A DNA stretch of 64,000 nucleotides, taken from assembly GCA_027186245.1 (NCBI GenBank), contig CP114485.1, positions 6,262,001-6,326,000 on the forward strand, written 5' to 3'. Source of the DNA: Coriaria nepalensis (lineage: Eukaryota > Streptophyta > Magnoliopsida > Cucurbitales > Coriariaceae). Under the pieces are notes generated by a model. The model saw nothing but the letters and a program-made list of their open reading frames with translations. It did not search any database and was not told the DNA's origin. The translations under genes were made by a program, and so were the position numbers. This document shows positions 12,121 through 26,360 of this stretch, piece after piece (position 1 is the first letter of the stretch; the number at the start of each line of letters is the position of its first letter).

Positions 12121-15100
12121 AATGATCATTGAGGAATATGTGTGCATTTGTTTCACCTCAAAATCATGCAATGAGTCACCTCCTGCCAAGGAATCATTTG
12201 AATGGGATTCGGACAAATTCCATATTCGCACTTCGAACATGAATTTCAAGCACAACATTCTAATGATCTTTGAGGAATATGAGTGCATTTTTTTCACCTC
12301 AAAATCAGGCCAATGAGTCACCTCCAGCGAAGGAGTTATATGAAAAGGATTCGAACAAATTTCATCTCCGCACTTCGAACATGAATTTCAAGCACAACAT
12401 TCTAATGATCTTTGAGGAATATGTGTGAATTTTTTTCACCTCAAAATCAGGCCAATGAGTCACCTCCAGCGAAGGAGTTATACGAAAAGGATTCGAACAA
12501 ATTTCATCTCCGCACTTCGAACATGAATTTCAAGCACAACATTCTAATGATCTTTGAAAAATATGTGTGCATTTGTTTCACCTCAAAATCATGCCAATGA
12601 GTCACCTCCAGCTAAGGAGTCATATCAATAGGATTCGAACAAATTCCATCCCCGCACTTCGAACATGAATTTCAAGCACAACATTCTAAAGATCTTTGAG
12701 GAATATGTGTGCATTTGTTTCACCTCAAAATCATGCCAATGAGTCACCTCTAGCCAAGGAATCATATGAATGGGATTCAAACAAATTCCATCTTGGCACT
12801 TCGAACATGAATTTCAAGCACAACATGCTAATGATCTTTGAGGGATATGTGTGCATTTGTTTCACCTCAAAATCATGCAAATGAGTCACCTCCAGCAAAT
12901 AAATCATATGATGTGATTCGAACAAATTCCATTTTCGCACTTCGAACATGAATTTCATGCACAACATGGTAATGATCTTTGAGAGATACGCGGGCATTTG
13001 TTTCACCTCAAAATCATGCCAATGAGTCACCTCGAGCTAAGGAATCATTTGAATGGGATTCGAACATATTCCATGTTCGCACTTCGAACATGAATTTCAA
13101 GCACAACATGCTAATAATCTTTGAGGGATATGTGTGCATTTGTTTCACCTCAAAATCATGCCAATGAGTCACCTCTAGCCAAGGAATCATAGGAATGTAA
13201 TTCGAACAAACTCCATCTTCGCACTTCGAACATGAATTTCATGCACAACAGCTAATGATCTTTCAGGGATGTGTGTGCATTTGTTTCACCTTAGAATAAG
13301 GTCAGTGAGTTCCCACAAGGCAATGAATCAGATGAATGGGATTCGAACAAATTCCATCTCCGCACTTCAAACACGAATTTCATACACAACATGCAAATGA
13401 CCATTGAGGGATATCTCTGGATTTCTTTCACCTCACAATCAGGTCAATGAGTTGCCACCAACAAATCAATCATATGAATGGTATTCGAACAAATTCCATC
13501 TTCGCACTTCGACCATGAATTTAAAGCACAACATGCTAATTTTCTTTGAGAGATATGTGTGCATTCGTTTTACCTCAAAATGATGCCAATGAGTCACCTC
13601 CAATCAAGGAATCATATGAATGTGATTCGAACAAATTCCATTTTCGCACTTCGAACATGAATTTCATGCCAACATGGTAATGATCTCTGAGGGATACGCG
13701 TGCATTTGTTTCACCTCAAAATCATGACAATGAGTCACCTCTAGCCAAGGAATCATTTGAATGGGATTCGAACATATTCCATCTTCGCAATTCGAACATG
13801 AATTTCAAGCACAACATGCTAAAAATTTTTGAGGGATAGGTGTGCATTTGTTTCACCTCAAAATCATGCCAATGACTCATCTCCAGCCAAGGAATCATAG
13901 GAATGTAATTCGAACAAATTCCATCTTCGCACTTCGAACACGAATTTCATACACAACATGGTAATGACTGTTGAGGGATGTGTGTGCATTTGTTTCACCT
14001 CACAATCAGGTCAATGAGTTCCCACCAGCCAATGAATCAAATGAATGGGATTCGAACAAATTCCATCTTCGGACTTCCGACATGAATTTTATGCACAACA
14101 TGCTTGTGATCTTTGAGGGATATCACTGCATTTCTTTCACCTCACAATCAGGTCAATGAGTTGCCACCAGCAAATCAATCATATGAATGGTATTCGAACA
14201 AATTCCATCTTCGCACTCCGAAGAAGAATTTCTAGCACAACATGTTAATTATTTTTGAGAGATATGTGTGCATTCGTTTCACCTCAAAATCATGCCAATG
14301 AGTCACCTTCTACCAAGGAATCATATGAATGGGATTCGAACAAATTCCATCTTCGCACTACGAACATGAATTTCACGCACAACATACTAATGACCTTTAA
14401 GGGATATGTGGCATTTGTTTCACCTCACAATCCGGTCAATGAGTTCCCTGCAGCCAAGGAATCATATGAAGAGGATTCAAAGAAATTCCATCTTCGCACT
14501 CCGAACATGAATTTCAAGAACAACATTCTAAAGATCTTTGAGGAATATGTGTGCATTTGTTTCACCCCAAAATCATGCCAATGAGTCACTTCCAGCCAAG
14601 GAATCACATGAATGGGATTTGAACAAATTCCAACTTCGCACTTCAAACATGAATTTCATGCACAACATGCTAATGATCTTTGAGGGATATGTGTGCATTT
14701 CTTTCACCTCACAATCAGGTCAATGAGTTCCCACCAGCCAATGAATCATATGAATGGGATTCGAAGAAATTCCATCTTCGCACTTCCGACCTGAATTTCA
14801 TGTACAACATGTTAATTATCTTTGAGGGATATGTGTGCAGTTCTTTCACCTCATAATCAGGTCAATGAGTTGCCACCAGCCAATGAATCATATGAATGGG
14901 ATTCGAACGTACTCCATCTTCGCACTTCCCACATCAATTTCATGCACAACATGTTAATGATCTTTGAGGGATATGTGTGCTTTTCTTTCACCTCACACTC
15001 AGGTCAATGAGTTCCCACCAGCAAATGAATCATATGAATGAGATTCGAACAAATTCCATCTTCGCACTTCGAACATTAATTTTAAGCACAACATGCTAAT

Positions 15101-15429
15101 AATCTTTGAGAGATATGTGTGCATTCGTTTCACCTCAAAATCATGCCAATGAGTCACCTCCAACCAAAGAATCATATGAATGGGATTTGAACGAATTCCC
15201 TCTTCGCGCTTCGAACATGAATTTCAAGGACAACATGCTAATGATCTTTGAGGGATATGTGTCCATTTGTTTCACCTCAAAATAATGCTAATGAGTCACG
15301 TCCAGCCAAGAAATCATATGATGTGATTCGAACAAATTCCATTTTCGCACTTTGAACATGAATTTCATGCACAACATGCTAATGATATTTGAGAGATACG
15401 TGTGCATTCGTTTCACCTCAAAATCATGC
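12121..15429 (+). repeat. Mixed monomers with dispersed partners
   Basis: Two adjacent units near 12,308-12,591 are near-identical (GCGAAGGAGTTATA, AAAAGGATTCG), a single-unit duplication. Units at about 13,980-14,240, marked by GCTTGTGATCTTTGAGGG and GATATCACTGCATTTC, recur near 17,690-17,930 and 19,815-20,040. The run 14,360-15,300, with GATATGTGGCATTTG and CCACATCAATTTCATGC, recurs at about +7,667 bp (22,030-22,960). Several 1-bp losses occur, near 12,904, 13,249, 13,666, 14,409 and 15,320. Nothing non-satellite is present. Confidence 0.7.
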
Positions 15430-16860
15430 CAATGAGTCACCTCCAGCCAACGAATCATTTGAATGGGATTCGAACATATTTCATCTTCGCACTTCGAACA
15501 CGAATATAATGCACAACATGCTAATAATCTTTGAGGGATATGTGTGCATTTGTTTCACTTCACAATCTTCTCAATGAGTTCCCACCAGCCAATGAATCAT
15601 TTGAATGGGATTCGAACAAATTTCATCGTCGCACTTCGAACATGAATTTCGAGCACAATATTTTAATGATCTTTGAGGAATATGTGTGCATTTTTGTTTC
15701 AACTCAAAATCATGCCAATGAGTCACCTCCTGCCAAGGAATCATTTGAATGGGATTCGAACAAATTCCATCTTCGCACTTCGAACATGAATTTCAAGCAC
15801 AACATTCTAATGATCTTTGAGGAATGTGTGTGCATTTGTTTCACCTGAAAATCATGCCAATGAGTCACCTCCAGCCAAGGAGTCATATGAAAAGGATTCG
15901 AACAAACTTCATCTCCGCACTTCGAACATGAATTTCAAGCACAACATTCTAATGATATTTGAGGAATATGGGTGCATTTGTTTCACCTCAACATCATGCC
16001 AATGAGTCACCTCCAAGCAAGGAATAATTTGAATGGGATTCAAACAAATTACATTTTCGCACTTGGAACATGAATTTGATGCACAACATGCTCGTGATCG
16101 TTGAGAGATACGTGTGCATTCATTTGACCTCAAAATCATGCCAATGAGTCACCTCCAGCCAAGAAATCATATGATGTGATTCGAACAAATTCCATTTTCG
16201 CACTTCGAACATGAATTTGATGCACAACATGCTCATGATCGTTGAGAGATACGTTTGCATTCATTCGTTTGACCTCAAAATCATGCCAATGAGTCACCTC
16301 CAGCTAAGGAATCATTTGAATGGGATTCGTACATATTCCATCTTCGCACTTCGAACATGAATATAATGCACAACATGCTAATAATCTTTGAGGGATATGT
16401 GTGCATTTGTCTCACTTCACAATCTTCTCAATGAGTTCCCACCAGCCAATGAATCATTTGAATGGGATTCGAACAAATTTCATCGTCGCACTTCGAACAT
16501 GAATTTCGAGCACAATATTCTAATGATCTTTGAGGAATATGTGTGCATTTTTGTTTCACCTCAAAATCATGCCAATGAGTCACCTCCTGCCAAGGAATCA
16601 TTTGAATGGGATTCGAACAAATTCCATCTTCGCACTTCGAACATGAATTTCAAGCACAACATTCTAATGATCTTTGAGGAATATGTGTGCATTTGTTTCA
16701 CCTCAAAATCATGCCAATGAGTCACCTCCAGCCAAGGAGTCATATGAAAAGGATTCGGACAAACTTCATCTCCGCACTTCGAACATGAATTTCAAGCACA
16801 ACATTCTAATGATGTTTGAGGAATATGTGTGGATTTGTTTCACCTCAATATCATGCCAAT
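15430..16860 (+). repeat. 6-monomer higher-order repeat, 857 bp, about 1.7 copies
   Basis: Copy 1 is about 15,430-16,286 and copy 2 is 16,287-16,860 (partial). The offset is 857 bp (6 x 142 + 5). Shared marks are CACAATCTTCTCAATGAG, the 2-bp gain CATTTTTGTTTC near 15,690 and 16,549, and AAAAGGATTCG. One unit of copy 1 has a 4-bp gain, GCATTCATTCGTTTG near 16,258, that looks like a duplicated CATT. The match ends near 16,860. Confidence 0.8.
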
Positions 16861-17130
16861 GAGTCACCTCCAGCTAAGGAGTCATATGAATAGGATTCAA
16901 ACAAATTCCATCTCCGAACTTCGAACATGAATTTCAAGCACAACATTCTAAAGATCTTTGAGGAATATGTGTGCATTTGTTTCACCTCAAAATCATGGCA
17001 ATGAGTCACCTCCAGCCAAGGAATCAATTGAATGGGATTCGAACAAATTCCATCTTCGCACTTCGAACATGAATTTCAAGCACAACATGCTAATGATCTT
17101 TGAGGGATATGTGTTCATTTGTTTCACCTC
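16861..17130 (+). repeat. Two linking monomers
   Basis: Two ordinary units between the 6-monomer and 15-monomer blocks. The second has GTGTTCATTTG where most units have GTGTGCATTTG. They resemble the last units of the 15-monomer repeat near 19,130-19,257 only in part. Confidence 0.6.
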
Positions 17131-20100
17131 AAAATCATGCAAATGAGTCACCTCCAGCCAAGAAATCATATGATGTGATTCGAACAAATTCAATTTTCGC
17201 ACTTCGAACATGAATTTCATGCACAACAAGGTAATGATCTTCGAGAGATACGCGTGCATTTGTTTCACCTCAAAATCATGCCAATGAGTCACCTCCAGCC
17301 AAGGAATCATTTGAATGGGATTTCGAACATATTCCATCTTCGCACTTCGAACAAGAATTTCAAGCACAACATGCTAATAATCGTTGAGACATATGTGTGC
17401 ATTTGTTTCACCTCAAAATGATGCCAATGAGTCACCTCCAGCCAAGGAATCATAGGAATGTAATTCGAACAAACTCCATCTTCGCACTTCGAACATGAAT
17501 TTCATGCACAACATGCTAATGATCTTTGAGGGATGTGTGTGCATTTGTTTCACCACACAATCAGGTAAATGAGTTCCCACCAGCCAATGAATCAGATGAA
17601 TGGGATTCGAACAAACTGCATCTCCGCACTTCAAACACGAATTTCATACACAACATGCTAATGACTGTTGAGGGATGACAGCATTTGTTTCACCTCACAA
17701 TCAGGTCAATGAGTTCCCACCAGCCAATGAATCAAATGAATGGGATTCGAACAAATTCCATCTTCGGACTTCCGGCATGAATTTCATGCACAACATGCTT
17801 GTGATCTTTGAGGGATATCACTGCATTTCTTTCACCTCACAATCAGGTCAATGAGTTGCCACCAGCAAATCAATCATATGAATGGTATTCGAACAAATTC
17901 CATCTTCGCACTCCGAAGAAGAATTTCAAGCACAACATGCTAATTATCTTTGAGAGATATGTGTGCATTCGTTTCACCTCAAAATCATGCCAATGAGTCA
18001 CCTCCAACCAAGGAATCATATGAATGGGATCCGAACAAATTCCATCTTCGCACTTCGAACATGAATTTCAGGCACAACGTGCTAATGATCGTTGAGGGAT
18101 ATGTGTGCATTTGTTTCACCTCAAAATCATGCTAATGAGTCACCTCCAGCCAACAAATCATATGATATGATTCGAACAAAGTCCATTTTCGCACTTCGAA
18201 CATGAATTTCATGCCCAACATGGTAATGATCTTTGAGAGATACGCGTGCATTTGTTTCACCTCAAAATCATGCCAATGAGTCACCTCTAGCCAAGGAATC
18301 ATTTGAATGGGATTCGAACATATTCCATCTTCGCAATTCGCACATGAATTTCAAGCACAACATGCTAATAATCTTTGAGGGATATGTGTGCATTTGTTTC
18401 ACCTCAAAATCATGCCAATGAGTCACCTCTAGCCAAGGAATCATAGGAATGTAATTCGAACAAATTCAATCTTTGCACGTCAAACATGAATTTCATGCAC
18501 AACATGCTAATGATCTTTGAGGGATATGTGTGCATTAGTTTCACCTCAAAATCATGCCAATGAGTCACCTCTAGCCAAGGAATCATAGGAATGTAATTCG
18601 AACAAATTCAATCTTTGCACGTCAAACATGAATTTCATGCACAACATGCTAATGATCTTTGAGGGATATGTGTGCATTTGTTTCACCTCACAATCAGGTC
18701 AATGAGTTACCACCAGCCAATGAATCATATGAATGGGATTCGAACAAATTCCAACTTCGCACTTCGAACATGAATTTCGAGCACAACATGCTAATTATCT
18801 TTGAGGGATATGTGTGCACTTGTTTTACCTCAAAATCATGGCAATGAGTCACCTCCAGCCAAGGAGTCATATGAATGGGATTCGAACAAATTCCATCTTC
18901 GCACTTCGAACATGAATTTCATGCACAACATGCTAATAATCTTTGAGGGATATCTGTGCATTTGTTTCACCTCAAAATCATGCAAATAAGTCACCTCCTA
19001 CAAAGGAATCATTTGAATGGGATTCAAACAAATTTCATCTTCGCACTTCAAACATGAATTTCAAGCACAACATTCTAATGATCTTTGGGGAATATCTGCG
19101 CATTTGTTTCACCTCAAAATCATGGGAATGAGTCACCTCCAGCCAAGGAATCATTTGAATGGGATTCGAACAAATTCCATCTTCGCACTTCGAACATGAA
19201 TTTCAAGCACAACATTCTAATGATCTTGGAGGAATATGTGTGCATTTGTTTCACCTCAAAATCATGCAAATGAGTCACCTCCAGCCAAGAAATCATATGA
19301 TGTGATTCGAAAAAATTCCATTTTCGCACTTCAAACATGAATTTCATGCACAACATGGTAATGATCTTCGAGAGATACGCGTGCATTTGTTTCACCTCAA
19401 AATCATGCCAATGTGTCACCTCCAGCCAAGGAATCATTTGAATGGGATTTCGAACATATTCCATCTTCGCACTTCGAACAAGAATTTCAAGCGCAACATG
19501 CTAATAATCTTTGACAGATATGTGTGCATTTGTTTCACCTCAAAATCATGCCAATGAGTCACCTCCAGCCAAGGAATAATAGGAATTTAATTCAAACAAA
19601 CTCCATCTTCGCACTTCGAACATGAATTTCATACACAATATGCTAATGATCTTTGAGGGATGTGTGTGCGTTTGTTTCACCTCACAATCAGGTAAATGAG
19701 TTCCCACCAGCCAATGAATCAGATGAATGGGATTCGAACAAACTGCATCTCCGCACTTCAAACACGAATTTCATACACAGCATGCTAATGACTGTTGAGG
19801 GATGACAGCACTTGTTTCACCTCACAATCAGGTCAATGAGTTCCCACCAGTCAATGAATCAAATGAATGGGAATCGAACAAATTCCATCTTCGGACTTCC
19901 GACATGAATTTCATGCACAACATTCTTGTGATCTTTGAGGGATATCACTGCATTTCTTTCACCTCACAATCAGGTCAATGAGTTGCCACCAGCAAATCAA
20001 TTATATGAATGGTATTCGAACAAATTCCATCTTCGCACTCCGAAGAAGAATTTCAAGCACAACACGCTAATTATCTTTGAGAGATATGTGTGCATTCGTT

Positions 20101-21245
20101 TCACCTCAAAATCATGCCAATGAGTCACCTCCAACCAAGGAATCATATGAATGGGATTCGAACAAATTCCATCTTCGCACTTCGAACATGAATTTCAGGG
20201 ACAACATGCTAATGATCTTTGAGGGTTATGTGTGCATTTGTTTGACCTCAAAATCATGCTAATGAGTCACCTCCAGCCAAGAAATCATATGACATGATTC
20301 GAACAAATTCCATTTTCGCACTTCGAACATGAATTTCATGCCCAACATGGTAATGATCTTTGAGAGATACGCGTGCATTTGTTTCACCTCAAAATCATGC
20401 CAATGAGTCACCTATAGCCAAGGAATCATAGGAATGTAATTCGAACAAATTTCATCTTTGCAGTTCGAACATGAATTTCAAGCAAAATATGCTAATGATC
20501 TTTGGGGGATATGTGTGCACTTGTTTCACTTCAAAGTCATGCCAATGAGTCACCTCCAGCCAAGGAGTCATATGAATGGGATTCAAATAAATTCCATCTT
20601 CGCACTTCAAACATGAATTTCATGCACAACATGCTAATGATCTTTGAGGGATATGTGTGCATTTGTTTCACCTCACAATCAGGTCAATGAGTTACCACCA
20701 GCCAATGAATCATATGAATGGGATTCGAACAAATTCCAACTTCGCACTTCGAACATGAATTTCGAGCACAACATGCTAATTATCTTTGAGGGATATGTGT
20801 GCACTTGTTTTACCTCAAAATCATGGCAATGAGTCACCTCCAGCCAAGGAGTCATATGAATGGGATTCGAACAAATTCCATCTTCGCACTTCGAACATGA
20901 ATTTCATGCACAACATGCTAATAATCTTTGAGGGATATCTGTGCATTTGTTTCACCTCAAAATCATGCAAATAAGTCACCTCCTACAAAGGAATCATTTG
21001 AATGGGATTAAAACAAATTTCATCTTCACACTTCAAACATGAATTTCAAGCACAACATTCTAATGATCTTTGGGGAATATCTGCGCATTTGTTTCACCTG
21101 AAAATCATGCCAATGAGTCACCTCCAGCCAAGGAATCATTTGAATGGGATTCGAACAAATTCCATCTTCGCACTTCGAACATGAATTTCAAGCACAACAT
21201 TCTAATGATCTTTGAGGAATATGTGTGCATTTGTTTCACCTCAAA
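17131..21245 (+). repeat. 15-monomer higher-order repeat, two copies (~2.1 kb)
   Basis: Copy 1 is about 17,131-19,257 and copy 2 about 19,258-21,245. The offset is 2,127 bp through most of the unit and falls to 1,985 bp after about 18,560, because copy 1 holds one extra unit: 18,422-18,563 and 18,564-18,705 are almost identical. Shared rare marks are GGGATTTCGAACATATTCC, GGAATCATAGGAATG-type units, GGGATGACAGCA (a 2-bp loss), GATATCACTGCATTTC, and CATATGATGTG or a close variant. Copies differ at scattered sites, so this amplification is older than the one at 45-51 kb. Confidence 0.85.
18422..18705 (+). repeat. Adjacent single-monomer duplication
   Basis: Two consecutive 142-bp units share GGAATCATAGGAATGTAATT, CTTTGCACGTCAAACATG and all other positions except near GCATTAGTTTC in the first and GCATTTGTTTC in the second. 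Copy 2 of the surrounding 15-monomer repeat has only one such unit, so this duplication came after the larger one. Confidence 0.85.
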
Positions 21246-23229
21246 ATCATGCAAATGAGTTACCTCCAACCAAGGAGTCATATGAATAGGATTTGAACAA
21301 ATTCCCTATCCGCACTTTGAACATGAATTTCAAGCATAACATTCTAAAGATCTTTGAGGAATATGTGTGCATTTGTTTCACCTCAAAATCATGCCAATGG
21401 GTCACCTCTAGCCAAGGAGTCATATGAATGGGATTCAAACAAATTCCATCTTTGCACTTTGAACCTGAATTTCATGCACAACATGCTAATGATCTTTGAG
21501 GGATATGTGTGCATTTGTTTCACCTCAGAGTTAGGTCAATGAGTTCCCACCAGCCAATTAATCATATGAATGGGATTCGAACAAATTCCATCTTCGCACT
21601 TCGAACATGAATTTCAAGCACAACATTCTAATGATCTTTGAGGAATATGTGTGCATTTGTTTCACCTCAAAATCATGCCAATGAGTCACCTCCTGCCAAG
21701 GAATCATTTGAATGGGATTCGAACAAATTCCATCTTCGCACTTCAAACATGAATTTCAAGCATAACATTCTAAAGATCTTTGAGGAATATGTGTGCATTT
21801 GTTTCACCTCAAAATCATGCCAATGAGTCAACTCCAGCCAAGGAATCATTTGAATGGGATTCGAACATATTCCATCTTCGCACTTCAAAGATGAATTTCA
21901 GGCACAATATGCTAATGATCTTTTAGGGATATGTGCGCACTTGTTTCACCTCAAGGTCATGCCAATTAGTCACCTCCAGCCAAGGAGTCATATGAATGGT
22001 ATTCCAACAAATTCCATCTTCGCACTTCGAACATGAATTTCACGCACAACATGCTAATGACCTTTAAGGGATATGTGGCATTTGTTTCACCTCACAATCA
22101 GGTCAATGAGTTCCCTGCAGCCAAGGAATCATACGAATAGGATTCGGAAAAATTCCCTCTTCGCACTCCGAACATGAATTTCAAGCACAACATTCTAAAG
22201 ATCTTTGAGGAATATGTGTGCATTTGTTTCACCCCAAAATCATGCCAATGAGTTACCTCCAGCCAAGGAATCACATGAATGGGATTTGAACAAATTCCAA
22301 CTTCGCACTTCAAAAATGAATTTCACGCACAACATGCTAATGATCTTTGAGGGATATGTGTGCATTTCTTTCACCTCACAATCAGGTCAATGAGTTCCCA
22401 CCAGCCAATGAATCATATGAATGGGATTTGAAGAAATTCCATCTTCGCACTTCCGACCTGAATCTTATGTACAACAATGTTAATTATCTTTGAGGGATAT
22501 GTGTGCAGTTCTTTTACATCATAATCAGGTCAATGAGTTGCCACCAGCCAATGAATCATATGAATGGGATTCGAACGTACTCCATCTTCGCACTTCCCAC
22601 ATCAATTTCATGCACAACATGTTAATGATATTTGAGGGATATGTGTGCTTTTCTTTCACCTCACAATCAGGTCAATGAGTTCCCAACAGCAAATGAATCA
22701 TACGAATGAGGTTCGAACAAATTCCATCTTCGCACTTCGAACATGAATTTTAAGCACAACATGCTAATGATCTTTGAGAGATATGTGTGCATTCGTTTCA
22801 CCTCAAAATCATGCCAATGAGTCAGCTCCAACCAAGGAATCATATGAATGGGATTCGAACGACTTCCATCTTCGCACTTCGAACATGAATTTCAAGGACA
22901 ACATGCTAATGATCTTTGAGGGATATGTGTGCATTTGTTTCACCTCAAAATCATGCTAATGAGTCACCTCCAGCCAAGAAATCATATGATGTCATTCGAA
23001 CAAATTCCATTTTCGCACTTCGAACATGAATTTCATGCACAACATGATAATGATCTTTGAGAGATACGCGTGCATTTGTTTCACCTCAAAATCATGCCAA
23101 TGAGTCACCCCTGCCAAGGAATCATTTGAATGGGATTTCGAACATATTCCATCTTCGCACTTCGAACAAGAATTTCAAGCGCAACATGCTAATAATCTTT
23201 GACAGATATGTGTGCATTTGTTTCACCTC
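21246..23229 (+). repeat. Mixed monomers, partner of the 14-15 kb run
   Basis: About 22,030-22,960 matches about 14,360-15,300 at +7,667 bp, including GATATGTGGCATTTG and CCACATCAATTTCATGC. One unit has a 1-bp gain, CAACAATGTTAATT near 22,472. From about 23,100 the sequence switches to a copy of 19,425-19,615 (GGGATTTCGAACATATTCC, GAATTTCAAGCGCAACATG, GGAATTTAATTCAAAC). The stretch is thus a mosaic of pieces seen elsewhere. Confidence 0.75.
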
Positions 23230-26200
23230 AAAATCATGCCAATGAGTCACCTCCAGCCAAGGAATCATAGGAATTTAATTCAAACAAACTCCATCTTCGC
23301 ACTTCGTACATGAATTTCAAGCACAATATGCTAATGATCTTTGAGGAATATGTGTGCATTTGTTTCACCTCAAAATCATTCCAATGATTCACCTCCAGCC
23401 AAGGAGTCATATGAATAGGATTCGAACAAATCCCACCTCCGCACTTCAAACACGAATTTCTTGCATAACATGCTAATGATATTTGAGGGATGTGCGTGCA
23501 TTTGTTTCACCTCACAATCATGCCAATTAGTCACCTCCAGCCAAGGGATCATTTGAATGCGATTCGAACAAATTCCATCTTCGCACTTCGAACATGAATT
23601 TTAAGCACAACATTCTAATAATCTTTGAGGGATATGTGTGCATTTGTTTCACCTCAAAATCATGCCAATGTGTGTCACCTCCAGCCAAGGAATCCTATGA
23701 ATGTGATTCGAACATATTCCATCTTCGCACTTCGAACATGAATTTCAAGCACAATATGCTAATGATCTTTGAGGAATATGTGTGCATTTGTTTCACCTCA
23801 AAATCATTCCAATGATTCACCTCCAGCCAAGGAGTCATATGAATAGGATTCGAACATTTTCCATCTTCGCAATTCGAACATGAATTTCAAGCAAAACATT
23901 CTAATGATCGTTAAGGAATATGTGTGCATTTGTTTCACCTCACAATCATGCCAATGAGTCACCTCCAGCCAAGGAATCATTTGAATGGGATTCGAACAAA
24001 TTCCATCTTCGCAGTTCGAACATGAATTTCAAGCACAACATTCTAATGATCTTTGAAGAATATGTGTGCATTTGTTTCACCTGAAAATCACGCCAATGAG
24101 TCACCTCCAGCCAAGGAGTCATATGAATGGGATTCGAACAAATTCCATCTTCCCACTCCGAACATGAATTTGAAGCACAACATGCTAATGATCTTTGAGG
24201 GACATGTGTGTATTTGTTTCACCTCAAAATCATGCCAATGAGTCCTCTCCAGCCAAGGAGTCATACGAATGGGATTCGAACAAATTCCATCTTCGCACTA
24301 CGAACATAAATTTCAAGCATAACATTCTAATGATCTTTGAGGAATATGTGTGCATTTGTTTTACCTCACAATCAGGCCAATGACTCATCTCCAGCCAAGG
24401 AGTCATATGAATGGGATTCGAACAAATTCCATCTTCGCAGTTCGAACATGAATTTCAAGCACAACATTCTAATGATCTTTGAGGAATAAGTGTGCATTTG
24501 TTTTACCTCAAAATCATGTGAATGAGTTCCCTCCAGCCATTGAATCATAGAGTGGGATTCGAAAAAATTCCATCGTCGCACTTCGAACATGAATTTGTAG
24601 CACAACATGCTAATGATCTTTGAGGGATATGTGTGCATTTGTTTGACCTCAAAATCATGCCAATGAGTCATCTCCAGCCAAGGAGTCATACGAATGGGAT
24701 TCGAACAAATTCCATCTTCGCACTACGGACATGAATTTCAAGCACAACATTCTAAAGATCTTTGAGGAATATATGTGTGCATTTGTTTCACCTCAAAATC
24801 ATGCCAATGAGTCACCTCCAGCCAAGGAATCATAGGAATTTAATTCAAACAAACTCCATCTTCGCACTTCGAACATGAATTTCAAGCACAATATGCTAAT
24901 GATCTTTGAGGAATATGTGTGCATTTGTTTCACCTCAAAATCATTCCAATGATTCACCTCCAGCCAAGGAGTCATATGAATAGGATTCGAACAAATCCCA
25001 CCTCCGCACTTCAAACACGAATTTCTTGCATAACATGCTAATGATATTTGAGGGATGTGCGTGCATTTGTTTCACCTCACAATCATGCCAATTAGTCACC
25101 TCCAGCCAAGGGATCATTTGAATGCGATTCGAACAAATTCCATCTTCGCACTTCGAACATGAATTTTAAGCACAACATTCTAATAATCTTTGAGGGATAT
25201 GTGTGCATTTGTTTCACCTCAAAATCATGCCAATGTGTGTCACCTCCAGCCAAGGAATCCTATGAATGTGATTCGAACATATTCCATCTTCGCACTTCGA
25301 ACATGAATTTCAAGCACAATATGCTAATGATCTTTGAGGAATATGTGTGCATTTGTTTCACCTCAAAATCATTCCAATGATTCACCTCCAGCCAAGGAGT
25401 CATATGAATAGGATTCGAACATTTTCCATCTTCGCAATTCGAACATGAATTTCAAGCAAAACATTCTAATGATCGTTAAGGAATATGTGTGCATTTGTTT
25501 CACCTCACAATCATGCCAATGAGTCACCTCCAGCCAAGGAATCATTTGAATGGGATTCGAACAAATTCCATCTTCGCAGTTCGAACATGAATTTCAAGCA
25601 CAACATTCTAATGATCTTTGAAGAATATGTGTGCATTTGTTTCACCTGAAAATCACGCCAATGAGTCACCTCCAGCCAAGGAGTCATATGAATGGGATTC
25701 GAACAAATTCCATCTTCCCACTCCGAACATGAATTTGAAGCACAACATGCTAATGATCTTTGAGGGACATGTGTGTATTTGTTTCACCTCAAAATCATGC
25801 CAATGAGTCCTCTCCAGCCAAGGAGTCATACGAATGGGATTCGAACAAATTCCATCTTCGCACTACGAACATAAATTTCAAGCATAACATTCTAATGATC
25901 TTTGAGGAATATGTGTGCATTTGTTTTACCTCACAATCAGGCCAATGACTCATCTCCAGCCAAGGAGTCATATGAATGGGATTCGAACAAATTCCATCTT
26001 CGCAGTTCGAACATGAATTTCAAGCACAACATTCTAATGATCTTTGAGGAATAAGTGTGCATTTGTTTTACCTCAAAATCATGTGAATGAGTTCCCTCCA
26101 GCCATTGAATCATAGAGTGGGATTCGAAAAAATTCCATCGTCGCACTTCGAACATGAATTTGTAGCACAACATGCTAATGATCTTTGAGGGATATGTGTG

Positions 26201-26360
26201 CATTTGTTTGACCTCAAAATCATGCCAATGAGTCATCTCCAGCCAAGGAGTCATACGAATGGGATTCGAACAAATTCCATCTTCGCACTACGGACATGAA
26301 TTTCAAGCACAACATTCTAAAGATCTTTGAGGAATATATGTGTGCATTTGTTTCACCTCA
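23230..26360 (+). repeat. 11-monomer near-identical tandem duplication (1,565 bp)
   Basis: About 23,230-24,794 is repeated at about 24,795-26,360. In the parts I compared directly I saw one difference, CTTCGTACATG at about 23,306 against CTTCGAACATG at about 24,871. Shared indels are a 2-bp gain making CCAATGTGTGTCACC and a 1-bp loss making CATAGAGTGGG, plus GAATATATGTGTGC at the end of each copy. The junction is near 24,795, inside a unit. This is one of the most recent events in the window, or an assembly artefact. Confidence 0.9.

Noticed and set aside
11885..12316. A 143-codon open frame, the longest on the + strand.
   Set aside because: It is open only because a 31-bp deletion and a 1-bp loss shift the frame across unit borders. 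The copy of the same sequence at 8.5 kb is interrupted.
16993..17367. A 124-codon open frame on the minus strand.
   Set aside because: It is the reverse strand of three monomers, joined by a 1-bp loss near 17,171. The same pattern recurs wherever that loss occurs.
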